Shown in pieces: positions 23,355 through 36,500 of a stretch of DNA of 64,000 nt (the stretch's first letter is position 1; each line of letters begins with the position of its first letter). Source of the stretch: Campylorhamphus procurvoides (Eukaryota; Chordata; Aves; Passeriformes; Dendrocolaptidae); contig WBMV01001117.1 in NCBI GenBank assembly GCA_013396655.1, positions 744,001 to 808,000 on the forward strand, given 5' to 3'. The notes beneath the pieces are model-generated. The model was not told the DNA's origin, made no database searches, and worked only from the letters and a program-made list of their open reading frames with translations. Made by a program: the position numbers and the translations under genes.

Positions 23355-26300
23355 TTTTGATTTACAGTTTAGTGAGGAAAGAAAGAAAACAAATGCCTTG
23401 CATCTTGGTATTTAAGGGTGTTTTCCTCTTTTTGTCCTGCTGGTCATTAAGATTTTGTGCATGGTTAATGTAAAATGGATGTCAGTTGTACATACATGCA
23501 TTCAGACACATGCACACACAATGCTTAGACATAGCCACAAGGGGCACTGAACAAAGCAAGTCATTCACATTCTGAGGCTGGTCTTGCTGCCTTTTATCAC
23601 TGTTCTCATATCAGGGCTGCTAGCTTCAACCCACTTGTAAGACTCTCATTAATCTTAATTCATCCTCCATCTACCTTAAAATGTGCCTTGAAGTCATTTT
23701 TTCCCCAGCCCTTTTAAACCATGCTCAATCTCCCAGGCTAAAGACAAATTTATCAGCCTCATGCATTGTCCAGTGACTAGGAATATTTTGGCCTTTTTAG
23801 AAAATCTTTTTGGATCTTCACTTGGCTCCTTCTTCAGCCTTGTATTTCTAACATTCCCCCCAAAACCCAATACTGTTTCATTAATTACCAGCATTGCCAC
23901 CTCTGCAATATAAATCTGCAGCGATGAGGGCTAAGTACAATTGTTTTAGAAAAGATGACTTGTCTCTGCACAGACTATGTCACTTCCTCATTCATCACCC
24001 TCAAGTGATCACAACTGAATTACTCCCCACCACTGCCACTCATTTTTCAGGCCTCTTGCTAATTCATGGAGGCTTGTTAAAATGCTACGAGCAAAGGTGC
24101 CCTTCTGATCTTTCCAAACATTCACTAAATGGTTTGAATTTATTCATTGGACTGAGCTCAGCCTGGGTCACCTCTCTTTTTTCTGTCTGTCTCATTGACT
24201 TTTAAATTTTCATTAAAGCTGCAGTATCTTCTATTGTTTGAAGCCAGATCTGTTGAGGAAAGTTACTGCTTCGAGGGGAAAAGGGTGGAAAAAATCTACA
24301 CAAAACAGTCACAGCCACAGGAGAAACAAAATACGACAAACAAGCAATTAGCTTTGCACAGAGCCATCAGTATTTTGGCCTAGCAGGAGCTTGAATTTGG
24401 TCTTAGAAACATTTGGGAAGCAGCTGGTTCCCCTTGAAAGTGAAGGCAATGTTGCTAGAGAAAGGGTTCCAACAACACCTGATTAGTTTAGGCTTGCATT
24501 CTTGTTTCTCATATATTGAATTTCAGAGCTGTGAGATTGAGAGGAGTCAGAGGAGGAAATGAAGAGGTCTCACAAGTCAATACAGGTTAGGGCAAATGCC
24601 AGCTGATTGAAGGACTGACACAGTACCTGCCTCCATCATTGTGAAGATGAGGCTTTCAAAAGCAATGATAAAATGCAAACAGTAAAAGGAAAAAGCTCCT
24701 CTTTTCCCTGACCTTGTCGTACACTCTGCTTGTCATGGTGATGTTGGGAGCTATAATATTTGATCACCTGTCCCAGAAATACATGAATGGAGAAAATTCA
24801 GTTGTTCCACTGGGAGAGAAAGTTTTCCTATCCTCAGTTCTGCTCTGAAGGTTTTCCTCATCCTGGGGTGGCTGCCTGGAAATAATAAATATCTGCCTGG
24901 TAATCAAGGCTCGTATGTAACAAGGGCAGCAGGCAGAAAACAGCGTCTGGAGAGCTGTTCTCCCAGGAGTTAACATTCTTGGCACCTCAGGACTGAGTGA
25001 GATTTCTGGCTTCCCTTTGTGCACAGATGCCCCACTTTCATGGAGGCTTCTGCACAGGCATTCCCTGTTCCCAGGCAGAGTCCAGGGGACTAGGGGGAAG
25101 TGGGTTGTGCTGCGCCCCTTCCCCAACTGTCTGCAGCCAGCAGCACTTCAGGGAGCACAGACACTGTATAGTTATACCTCCCTTGTCTGTGGGCACCAGA
25201 ATCCTGCTTAATACTCAGAAGCCTTCAGCAGCTCTGGCATGATGTGTCCAATATGTCTGTCCTTCTGTCCCTTCTCTGTTCCCAGGCAGAGCACTGTGAG
25301 ACAAGATACTAGCTCTCATAATGTGGTTTAACTGCTTCTTCATGGGCAAAATTCAGAAGGTTGATTTCCAGATACTCTGAAACTGAATGCCATTGAGGGG
25401 ACTTTCACACACCATGGTAACAGTGCTGTCTCTTCCTAGCACATCCTTCCACACAGCTGAGCCTCAGAATATCTCTAGCCATTGAGCCACGCTACACATA
25501 TGGAAAGTCTCAGCAGATTTTCCCTTCAGATACTAGATCTCAGTTTGCAATAAAAGCAATAGCTGTGTCCAAGGAAATTACTCAGGATAGCTATTCACCT
25601 ATTATAAAAATTATATTGGGGTCTTATTTTTATGTTCAACTGATTTCCCCCATACCCCCAAGGTCAATATCCTAGACTTTCAAAATAGCTGTTGTTTTGG
25701 GCAGTTTGCTTATCTTTCAAAGTAAAACAAAACAAAACCCCATTCTCCACAACATTTGCTAATGGTTGAGCTTTTCATGGCTAAGGGAAGAACATGTGTA
25801 GTAAGTACTTGCACACCATAGTTCCAGCCAAAAAACTTATGTGCCTGAAAAACTTATTTCTAATAAAGCTGTCCAGTTAGAATTGTTTTAAGGGTCTAAT
25901 TCATGAGCTAAAGCCAAAATTGCTGGGGTGTGACATTGCAACTTCCCTTGAAATGCCACAACATCACTGGTTAAGATGTATGAGGGTGTGCTGTGCTGTG
26001 GTACCCAGCCCCTCCCAGGCAGTCACAGCAATGGACTGCAGAGCCATTCCTGGGGATCTCCTGGTGTCTGTCCTCCAGAAAGCAGATCTATGTGTCTTCA
26101 AACATGGTCCCATCCATCTCAGGCACAGTAAACACTATTAGAGATTAAAGGTTTAAAGCAATGTCCTATGAAAAAGGAAGTAGCTTCTTTTTGCCACCAT
26201 GTTATATCCAAGTCCTAACTGGGAATAGAGGAAGAAAATTGTGTATACAAATACACCATGGTGTGTTTAGTTCTGGGAAAGTTGTCATTGTTGGCCATCT

Positions 26301-26710
26301 AGAAATCTGGTCCTAAATAAAGTTGAAAACTGCCATGTTCTGTAAGACTAGCGTTAAAACTTCTCCTTGAAGGAAAAGTTTCAAATCCTATTGCCTGCTA
26401 TAAATAACAGTAAGGTCTGCTAACACCAGCTCTGGAACTCTGAGCCTTGACTAAACACCAAACTCTTCTCAGGAATGGCACTGACATGGAAGCAGTCTGA
26501 TAATTAAACCAGTGACATTTCAAATGTGAGAAGTGAGAGTGACTTTCCGTTTTCCAGTGTGTCCCTCTTTAATTCAATATTTATTTAGGTGACACTCAGC
26601 TGAGTTAAACAAGATGATTCCTTTAGGATCCCTTCCCTTCTCCAGTGTAAAGAAGTCAAGACCTCCTCTAACCTCTTTGAACATTCATGGAGTGCTTATA
26701 ATATGCAAAC
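23355..26710. other. Unique noncoding DNA, nothing recognised
   Basis: Frames include 103 codons (23894-24205, plus) and 120 codons (24764-25126, minus). Neither has a domain I recognise, and the latter overlaps plus-strand frames at 24997-25242 in a G+C-richer patch. No repeat family was identified. Confidence 0.4.
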
Positions 26711-26714
26711 ACAC

Positions 26715-26940
26715 CTTTATTCCATTATTTGGCACTAACAATGTTTCTATAGCTCATTATTTCCTGCATGAAATAATGCTTAATTAGTGATGAATTACAA
26801 GGGAATTGCTGTGGAACTACATAAGCCATCCTTGCAAATCCCCTAATTAATTCAATGTGACTGCTGCTATTGCATTGAATTCTAAATGGATTCATAATGA
26901 TTAGAAACCTGAGGCATACCTGCCTCTTATTGATCAGTGT
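26715..26940. promoter_or_regulatory. Candidate conserved noncoding element with homeobox-like site cluster
   Basis: Within about 225 bp there are several TAAT-core words: 'gcttaattagtgatgaatta', 'ccctaattaattcaatg', 'gcattgaattc' and 'cataatgattag'. The cluster is denser than in neighbouring DNA and is not a simple repeat. The overlapping 106-codon minus-strand frame (26725-27045) looks accidental. Homeodomain binding is inferred from the core words alone. Confidence 0.3.
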
Positions 26941-27711
26941 GTGACAACAGGATTTCTTTATAAAGAGAGTCATGCAGACAGTATGCTGATACCACCATCT
27001 GAAGATTTTTAGTGCTTCTTGGGAGAAAGCTGGTGACTGTGGCATTTAAATCCAAGGGTACAGTGATAAATGGATCAAATCTCATTAGTTTTTCCCAGTC
27101 CTATTGGGGTTGCAAAGTTACCAAACCTTCTGAGTGCACAAATAAATTGAATTTAGATTTTTTTGTACTGAAAAGAATACAAACTCAGATGATCCTGAAT
27201 TTAATCAGAGGGACACAACACTTGGGGCTTTAGATCAGGTACAGTGTATATGTTTAGAAGATTATCTCTCCATAAGTCTCATTCATCTGCCATGGAGAGT
27301 TTCTCTCTGGTCTTTCTGGATGAAGGGTAAGATCCCAACTTCACACAGTAGCTCTGTAGACAGGGGTTCATCCCTGACATGAATGCAACACTGCATTTCC
27401 CCATTGCAACCCTAAACTAGAATGTGAGGAAGAGGGATGTGTGCATCCACACACCATTTAGTCCCAGCATTCACCTCTGCACTGAGAAGAATTACAAGCC
27501 TAGTGATGCTTGGAGAAGCATCACCAATCGAAGTTAGGACACCTGCCTTCTGTGTAGAAAATTTTCCTGCTGTTTCAATATTCTCATTCGTTATTTGACC
27601 AGTCATGTTTATGATTTCAGGGGAAGCGTGTTGGGACTCAGCTCTACTTTGTTTCACTTGCAGGTTATTAAATTTCCCGTTCTAAAATTCCTGCTATCAT
27701 AGTCTCCCATG

Positions 27712-27785
27712 CATTGAATCCTGCACCCCTTGAAGCCAATGCCAAAACCACTACTGATTTCAGTAGGAACACTTTCAGGCACATT
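27712..27785. repeat. Possible relic of an ancient amniote interspersed repeat
   Basis: The string 'gaatcctgcaccccttgaag' followed by 'ccaatgccaaaacc' and 'actgatttcagtagg' resembles a partly palindromic element common in reptile and bird genomes, whose core alternates 'ttgaagtcaatgg' with 'ccattgacttcaatgg'. The match is by eye and from memory. I do not know the formal family name. Confidence 0.35.
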
Positions 27786-27824
27786 GGGTGGGGTTTTTTG
27801 TTATGGTTTTTTTGGGGTTTTTTT
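27785..27824 (+). repeat. T/G-rich low-complexity tract
   Basis: A 40 bp run of T with G blocks ('tgggtggggtttttt', 'tttggggttttttt') shares the composition of the tract at 8.9-9.1 kb. It directly follows the possible ancient repeat relic at 27.71-27.78 kb. Confidence 0.8.
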
Positions 27825-28002
27825 GCCTCTCCTGTAACAGATCTTCCAAATTTGCAGTATCCTTTAGACTTTGACATTTGGAACAGGTTAGGCTGACACA
27901 AACATTTCACTTTAATACCTACTATGTAAGATTTATTCTCACAGACTTATATTGGTCTGTGTTCAAATTAGCAGTGGTTCCAGGCAGTCTGCTTCCTTGG
28001 GC

Positions 28003-28076
28003 TATGCTGGCATAAATCTACTGACTTTGGGAGAGTTACTTTTGATTTTCACTGATAAATGCAAGAAAGGACTCCA
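28003..28076. repeat. Possible second ancient amniote repeat relic
   Basis: 'Ggcataaatctactgacttt' then 'gggagagttacttttgattt' and 'tcactgataaatg' recalls the arms of an old element with 'tgtaaatc.ggagtaactcc' and 'ggagttact.ctgatttacac'. It lies about 220 bp from the similar relic at 27.7 kb. Divergence is high and the call is tentative. Confidence 0.3.
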
Positions 28077-28079
28077 CGC

Positions 28080-30570
28080 TCTCCACCTAAAAGGCTTAGA
28101 TTAGATTCCTTCTGGCCCCATTAATATTGCCACTGGTATTCTTTCTGTATTTCTTTTGCCGGGTACCTCAGTAAGTGCTTTCTCTCTGCCTTTTAAAATT
28201 CCTTTAACTATTAAGATAACTGAAACTCCTTTCCTTAAAGAATTTCTAACTGATGTCTCAATCTGAAATATACTTGAATGCACTTTGAAAAAACCCTCTG
28301 TCCCTGGACTATATAAAGAGCTAAAGTTAGAGACATCAGTCTGGGTCATTGAGTTTCATCCTTCCCAATCTCAGCAAAACGTGTAATGAATACTTAGTCT
28401 GCACTGGTCTCAGAACGTCCCCTCCCCACAGATCACAAACTACAAGGTAGTTGTCTACTCAAAAAAGAACACACACTCAATTCATGAAGCACTAATTTCC
28501 ATAAAGTAAAAGCTATCTGAATTATAAATAAACATCAGAGGACACAATGAGATAAAGATTGTACTTACAAGATAGTGTACTTTAGTGGAAGAGCACAGAA
28601 AGAACTGGGCCCAGAGGAGGATACTTAGCACAACTGAGTCATGCCATTAGTGCACACTGAAGTGGTGGCAAATTCAGAGGCAGTTTAGTCATGTGAAATC
28701 ACAGTGAGAGGTAAGAGACAGTGGGGAAGGATGGGTAAAAAGTTCCTACAACTCTTCTGTCACCACCTTACATGAGGTGATCTCAAGTAAAGAAAACTTC
28801 CCCATACCTCCTGGCTATGAAGTTGGAACTGGGCCTTGAATTTCAATGGTCTAAGACTATCTCTGTTTATAATCAACGCTCCCAATTATGGGCTGTGTTT
28901 GCACAGGTTGGCCTTGGTAAGATGCAGATAGCAATCTTCTTGAGTTCAAATGAGAACATGCATCTGACTTGCAATTGTGAGAACCAATAGCTGGGTAAAG
29001 AATCCTTTCCACGCACTTAAACCAGGTCAAGACATAGACATACTGTGTGTCCCTACAGGCAAATGTTGAGGCAATTATTCTCCTATATAACTTCTGACAG
29101 TGTTGATCTATTCCTAAGTCTCATTAAAATGGTTTGCTTCTGACATGTTCTGGTTTGCACTAAGCATTCAGTACTTTAAAAGTAATAACATGGTGGAATA
29201 TCCTTCCCACAAGTTATTCTGCTCTCCTTCCAAGAGATGTAATCTGAGGCTGAGATCAGGAAGCATTCCTACCTTCTGATTGCCCTGCTGCTAAGTCCAC
29301 ATGCCCAGCAGCTATGTAGACAAGTCCTGGTAATCACGCACATGTTAGAGATAAGCAGTGTGAAGACATCAAATGTGTCCTTCACCCCTCTGGTAAAAGC
29401 ATTTCATATGGAGAGAACTGTCACTCTCTTGTCTGGTGAGGATGCTGCTGGTCCCGCTCTGACAGCACTGAATCTTTGACCCTTCCCAAATGGCTGTGCA
29501 CATTTGACCCTCCCCTGAGAGGTGAAAAAGGTTGAAAATGCAAGTCTAATCCCTAATTGTGCAATATGGGGGATAATGAGTCTCGGCAATGGCAGGCAGT
29601 GACTTTAAGTGGTATGCAGGCAAAATATGCAGCTATATTAATCAGTCAGGCAAGGAATCAGAGACGTTTCCTGAGGTGGGAACAATATTGAAATGCTAAT
29701 AGACCCTAGCAGGTATTGTTGGTCCTTTGGGAAAAGATACCTAGGAGGAACTTCTTAATTGTATGTCCACCAGATCCTTTCAACAGATCAAAAGAAAGTA
29801 CTGATATGAGCAAATAAACTTTGATATCTGCCTTTTACTACTGGTACTAATTGGAAGGAAATTCCCCAGCCTGTGGACCAGTGCACTTAATTTTAAAACA
29901 TTGGAAATGTTAATTGAATAAGGGGGAAGGGTTGATTAGAAGCATGACCTCATGTCTAAAATGTTAATGAGGGCTCTTGACACCTGAACAACAAAAGGTC
30001 ATGATAGTATAAACAATGAGACGAGAAAGAACCCTCAACTAAAGCCCAGACAGGGCTCACATGAGTCTCACATGAGAAAGATCCTTGGGCAGAGTAGAAA
30101 TTGACTGCTTGAGAATTGATTCAGTTAAGCAGACACTAAAATAGAAGACCCCTATTCTGTACTCGTGGACTCCCATTCCCCTTTATTAGGAGTTTCAGAG
30201 CTACTCAGGCAGAATTTTTCCATTAAATGCTTAGTTTTCTGCTCATAAAGGACCATTGTGTCCTTTGTTGTGCAGCCTTGTACCTGAATTACTGGGCAAT
30301 GTACAGATCAGAGAAGATTACCTCCATGATGAGGAGTTAGGGAGGCTGACAGATAACCCTTGGATAACTGTCTGGATGGGTATGCAGAGATATGCCATCC
30401 TTCCCTACTTAGAAAAGGTCATTCCCTTGCCTTCAGCAAGGAGAGCCCCTTAATTAGGTCAATAGCTGGATTTCTGTCATCAAGTGAACAAGACTTGGGG
30501 GGAAATCTCATCTCCTTGACAGATTGGAGTTTGTGTCTCCTATACAGACATGAACAAAACAGAAGAGAAG
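28080..30570. other. Unique noncoding DNA, nothing recognised
   Basis: Only short frames (82 codons or fewer) and no known repeats could be seen. Confidence 0.5.
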
Positions 30571-30578
30571 ACAATGTA

Positions 30579-30678
30579 CAGAATCATGGAAACATAGGAT
30601 ATGCTAAGTTGGAAGGGATCCACAGGGATCATCAAGTCCAACCCTCAGTACTTCACAGGACAACCCCAAGAGTCATTT
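30579..30678 (-). mobile_element. CR1 LINE 3' end fragment
   Basis: Read on the plus strand the block runs 'cagaatcatggaaacatagg', 'tgctaagttggaaggga', 'gatcatcaagtccaac', 'cacaggacaaccccaag'. This is the reverse complement of the terminal 100 bp of an avian CR1, including mutated ATTCTATG-type octamers at the left edge. The element points leftward and is strongly 5' truncated. The 142-codon plus-strand frame through it (30360-30788) is therefore not a gene. Confidence 0.85.
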
Positions 30679-30679
30679 T

Positions 30680-33530
30680 GTTTTTGAAAATAATTTTCTG
30701 CATAAAAACTGTTTGCAAACTGGTGAACTCCTGTCTCTCTAGACTTCCCTTTATCTCTCGTCTAACATCTTTGTTAAAATATTTATAATGTTTGCAACAT
30801 ATAAAGAGAGAGCATGTGGAAATATGCTTTTGGGTTTTTGGCCCAGAAAATGGTCCCAAAACCAGGGAAGCACTGTTTTAACGTGTTGGTGCCATCATTG
30901 CTCATGATGGCCTGCATCTTAAATTTCAAGGTTTGAATTCAGCTGTGGAAGGACACTGACAAGTGTCCATTACAATTTTGGCTAATGCAATAGTACAAAG
31001 CCATTTGAGGGTGGGTTTGGGTTTGGTTTAGTTTTTTTTTCTTTTTTCCTCTTGGGGCATACACAAATAAAAGCAGAAACCCAAACAGGCTCAAAATAGA
31101 GAAAGGAATATACTTTATAATTCAATACTTTTCCACCTGGAGAATCTGTCGGTGAGATGACAAGTTTGTATGAATTCAACATCCCTGGACTTCCCAGCCT
31201 CATTTTCAGTATTGAAGCAGCAATACAGACTGGTGAGAGGACAGTTCACTGAGTGGAGAGGTGACGTGTGGATGTGCCTTGAGAATTTGTGTTTCATCAG
31301 TTATTTCCCACACAGATTATGTTTGCAAACAGTTAAACCTCTACTGAGTATATATTCCCTCCAGACTTTCACTCCACAGCTCTTCTGAAGTCTCTGTTAT
31401 TATATTCTCAATTTTGTTTGCAATCTTCAGATTCCATTTACAAATTCTTCCAGCCTCTTTCCTCCTTTATTCCCAAACTCTATTAAGACCTGACCTAAAG
31501 TGCATTCAAGTCTCACTTTTTCCTCCATACATACTTTACCATCACTGCCTTTCACTCTGATGGCAATGAAAGATACCTTTCTCGTCTGCCTTGCTCTTCT
31601 TTATGCAGTTAATCAAACTACTTCTCCTGAAAATTCGTATTTACTGTCACATTAATTTAAAATTACTAATAGATTTTTTTGTTTCCATTTTGATGATTCA
31701 TAGTCCTGCATTGCCAGCAACTCCCCTATTTCTTGAAAGGTTATTATGTATATTGAATTATTGTCACTAAATACACTGTATTCCATCACTGTTTTCTCAA
31801 AAAGCAAAAAAAGAGAGGAAGGAGTGAGGAAAAAATAGAAAGAAGTTGGTTAAATGTGAGGGTCAATACACTTACAGTAACCAGCTGAGTTAGTACAATG
31901 GCCCTCTTTCTTTTTTAACTTCCTCAGAAGTTTGGCACACTTTAGCAGTTCCCCAGGAACAAAGCTGTGCATGGGTAGATTTTATACTTCTAGGATATGT
32001 CATTGGAGTGTATTATTTTAAGCTTAAAAAAAGAAAAGGAGAAAAATACTTTGCTTCTACTTCTCCTGTAGAAGCCCAGAGAATGTGACACTTCCCAGTG
32101 CAAAACACCCTGAAGGAAACCATTGCTCTGGATGTCTCCATGACTCATTTTCAAGCTCAACCCATGCTGTTTTATACTTGGCCCCCAAAGCTACAGCAGG
32201 CAGCCAAAGTGGAGCCATATCTGAGCCCTTAGGAGTGGATAGTGTCAGTAGCAAGCCTGTCAGTCAAATCAGAGATGAGAGGGCCAGGAAATGCACTCCA
32301 GACATTGGTATCCAACTCGGGCAACTGCCCAGCCTCGCCCCATGTGAATTTGGATTCTCTGGGAAAATGAAGGGAATGACAAAACAGAGCAGAATAAGCA
32401 GTGACAGTAACAGAAGACAATTAGTATTGTCAGTGTATCTCCATGACAGTGTGGTTCCTAATTGATTGCCCATGTCTTAAAAATGTAATTACTGAGTGTA
32501 CTTGTACCATGGATGCATGTTTAAATTATTGCACTTGACAAAGATGTTAGCAGTAAGCTGCTCATGTAGCCACTAGAACCAACCCTAATATGATAAGCTG
32601 GGAGTGGGAACAATAATGCTGTAAAAGCAGACAGTCATGAACCCCTCTCCTCCTGGGTTTGGATTCCTTTGGTATGGTATATTTCAAAGGATCCCAAATG
32701 CCAGAATGATGGGTTTATTTTAAAAACCTTTAATGACAGAGGGATTCAGACTTTATGTTTTATAATAATAAATTACGATAATAAATCATAATAAAAGAAG
32801 CATTCCCAAATGGGAAAAATCAGTCTTAGAAGAGGGATGATTTGTTTGAACTAAAAACCAAAAGTAGGCTGGGTTTCCTTGACCTGTCAAATGGCATTTT
32901 ATTCTTCACCCACCCCTGCAATCTCTTGCCATACTGCCCTGCTGCAAAAACTAGATACCAAATCTGATACTGGGAAGGAAACAACTCCATGTTCAACTGG
33001 CTGTGGTTGTGGATGACCAGTTCTGAGCTCAGATGAAATGAAGGAGTAGCATCATGCTGGAACAACCTTGAGAAGAGGAAAGCAGAATCCGAAAAATAGA
33101 TGAAGACTCAGTTTTCCAAGATCTCCACACCTACTTTTGTTTCAGTACATTTTCTGAAGTTCCTGAGGGTGGTAAGAAGGTGGAAAAAAAAAAAAAAGCC
33201 AAGAAAGCTGTCCTATACAGTTCCAGACAGTGTTGTCCTTTCAAATTCAAGATACCAGCTGTGACTGTAATTTCTCTGTAAGATCTTGCTAATGATAATC
33301 ATTGAAAGCTGCCAGTTTCAATTAATAGACTCCTCTGCTCATGACCCCTCAATGCAGCTACTTGAGTTGGCCACAGTAGGAGGCAAAGTTGCCCTCCTTA
33401 ACATGTCCCAAAACCAACAGTGGCTGCCTGAGCCCCTACCAAGCTGCCTCTGATCTCCTCTTCCTTTGCCACTGTAAGTCTGAACTACCACTGGGGAAAT
33501 AAGAGTGCTGAGTTCTTTTTTCACCTGCTG
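30680..33530. other. Mostly unique noncoding DNA with a small T/G tract
   Basis: A T/G tract lies at 31010-31048 ('gtgggtttgggtttgg' then T runs). An A+T simple stretch of 'ataataaat' words lies at 32760-32800. A 126-codon plus frame (32085-32465) overlaps minus frames and has no recognisable product. Confidence 0.45.
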
Positions 33531-36500
33531 AAATAGCTCCACTTAACCCTGGAGTGGATCCTCCTGAGGAACCAGCCCTGAGGAACCTGCAGTGGACTTT
33601 GAGAGCATCTAAAGAGGAGCCCCATTTACACAGGCTGTTCCCCCTCCAGCACTCCTCCTGATGTTATCGTCCCCTTCCTCGCATCAGCATTTCCCAAAAA
33701 ATCTGGTCTTTGTACTCCTTAGCCTGGCTCTGATAGTAGACTGGCCTTTTTACAAGAAAAATTTTCTGCTGACTGTTGTGACAAGGTTCTCTCTCCAGGG
33801 AGAGTGACAGGAATCCCATTGGTGGAATGTTTAAAAGTAGACCATAGGCTGTTCAGTTTACAAATAATTAATAATTCCTGCCCCAACATGGAAATGGGTT
33901 AAATGATGGAAACTCTTCTGCCTGTAACTGCTCTGAATCTATCCAGTGCTCTGTTCCCCTAGATAGTGCATCCTCCCAGATGGTGATCAGAGGCAAAGCT
34001 GCCAACAGCTGCAAAGTGGATTAACTAAGGCTTGAATTATTTTTGTCTCTCAGATTACTCACTGCTTTGTAAAAGACTGAGTGGGGAATGGCACTGATTG
34101 CTAGAGTAATCCAGCCTCCTCCAGAATGTCTTGTAGAGTAGGAGCATTTGCAAATGACTGCAACCACAAAAAAAATGTTGGCTTGGGGAAGTCCCAAATA
34201 TATTCATTTTGCCCTCATGATCTGCATCATCTTCCCACCACTTTGTTCTGGTTTTCCTTTCAGTGCTTTCCAGGGTCTCTGTTCTGACATGTCCTGTGGC
34301 AGAGAGGGAAGGCACAGTGGATGAAGAATGAGCATTACCCAAGAGCCTATGTAATGGTTATGGGCTTTCTCTTCAGTAGCATTATCTTCAAAGGGTAATG
34401 AAATTATTGGAGTTTTACACTACAAAAGTAGAAAAGGTTCTGAATGGCAATCAGGAGCTTTTTGCTTTGTTTAAATAAACTGCTGTGGTTTGATGACCTC
34501 TAAATATGTCACTATTCACATTCAAGTATTTTCCTTCCAAGGACAAGTAAATTTTGCTAGAAAATCAGCCTAAGTTCTGATCACAGTATCTTTCTTGTTT
34601 ACATGGTTATGTTTGGTTTCATCTTTATGTGGCCAGTCTTTGGTGATTTATCATTGGTTAAATCCTATGAGATCACCTTATTAATTCATTGCAATTCAGC
34701 ACAGGAATCCAAGCCCTGTGCACCGCAGGGCTGTTTCTACTTTACCTGCATTTTAATGGCTCTTCCAGTTCCATGCCTTAGATTCTGCAGCCCTTCCCAC
34801 ATTTACACATTTTGACCTCAATTTTAGAGGAAACAAAGTGCTACAAATGACTTTTCCATGACTGAAGCACCAGATAAGGTTTTACAAATGGAAAAGTGAG
34901 CCGCAGAACACCATCTCTGTTACACCCTCTGTTTAAAAACAGAAAAAGAAACATTCAGCTGCTACAGGCTGCCCCACCCCTTCTGACACTGCCACACATT
35001 GATTTGCAGGATTCACTTTCTTCCAGAAGTAATTATTAAAATTTACCACCCCGTCTTTTTAGATGAAGAGGTTAAAAAAAAGCAACTGATATGTTACAGA
35101 GGATATTCCCAGCAGAGCTGTCAGGCAGGTTTTCTGTATGCTTGAGCACCTCTTCCTTCATACATGACCACTAGATTGTAGCCATCCAATACTCACAGAT
35201 TGCCTACTACTAGACACAAAAAAACCACGAACATTATTCCTTCTGCAGTTTTTGCCACTGAGTCAGTGCACACGCTGAGCACAGAAGCATCAGGATTCTG
35301 CTGCTGTCGGCATAGTTTTGAGGGTGTATATATAACTGAAGAGACTTGTTGACTTGTATGGACATTTACATTCACAACAAATCCAAAGATATTCCCAGAA
35401 GGAACAATCGTTAACTCCAGTGTCCTTGACAAATATGAGCAACAACATTTTTGTAGCAGGGTAAATTTCTCCCTGTGGCATTCTCTGCTTCCAGTCCTCA
35501 AGTGTTGTGTAATGTGGCTTGTTTGCTATTAAAAGTGGAGCCAGGCAGGAAATTCAGAACTTCAGAGACTGGTAAAATCATGTGCTTCTGAAAAACTTTC
35601 AAAAGGACAGTTCCATCAAATCTTGTGCATGCCTGTGAAAAGACGCTTCAGTCAGCTTGCGTTTTCATCAGAGACACCCTTCAACATGAAGTAAAAAGAT
35701 GTTCCACTGTGTTTTCTAAAACTTTTACAGCAATTATACAGGTTTGAGATATACGATACTTTCAAAAATCCAAAGTACCATTCTCTTATGATTTCTAGGT
35801 GATAACCACAACAGAGAAAATTCAGAGCCTCCTCTACTTGATTGTCAACTGTAGTAAATAATTTGCTATGAGCAAGTCACATTTTATGTGTTCTAAGTGT
35901 TAACATCCAACCAAATGTCAATGCCAGAGTTAAATTTCTATTCTTCAAAGACTTTTTTTCCCTCAGATTTCAAGATTAAAAATCAATTTCAGACTATGCA
36001 AAGGTCAGTGGGCTTAAGTTTTTGTTAAAGAACAGGACAAGACTGGATAACGATTACTGGATTCAAGTGAATGTGGGCTGGCTTCTCTCACTGCTGACAA
36101 TCTCTTCACTACTTTGGCTTGTGATTTGCAATTCTTTGCTAAAGAGGGACTGAAGAACCCCCCAGGCCTCCACTGCTCACTATTGTTCTCTCAAGCCAGC
36201 ATAGAAAGCAGAACTTCAAAGCCTTATAAATCTGGTATTAGTTAGGAAGATAATGATAATCATGCATATTACAGAAGTGCCTGTGGGATAACTTCAACGT
36301 GGCCTCATACTGCTATGGAGCAGCAGATGGCCATAGCCTTGGAAAGTCTGTAGCCCAAGTGAGCAGCAGAAAACCGCATTGTTATTCTAAGCTTTCTTTA
36401 GATACGTGTCTTTGAGCTAAAAGAAGGTAATCAATCATTGCAGAAGCTGCTTCTGAACCAGGAGTACAGAACACACAGCTGCAAATAGATCCAGATTTTT

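Noticed and set aside
24764..25242. 120-codon minus frame overlapping 81- and 64-codon plus frames
   Set aside because: Unrecognised products in a locally G+C-richer patch; mutual overlap suggests composition rather than coding.
30360..30788. 142-codon plus-strand frame
   Set aside because: It runs through an antisense CR1 3' end and has no recognisable domain.
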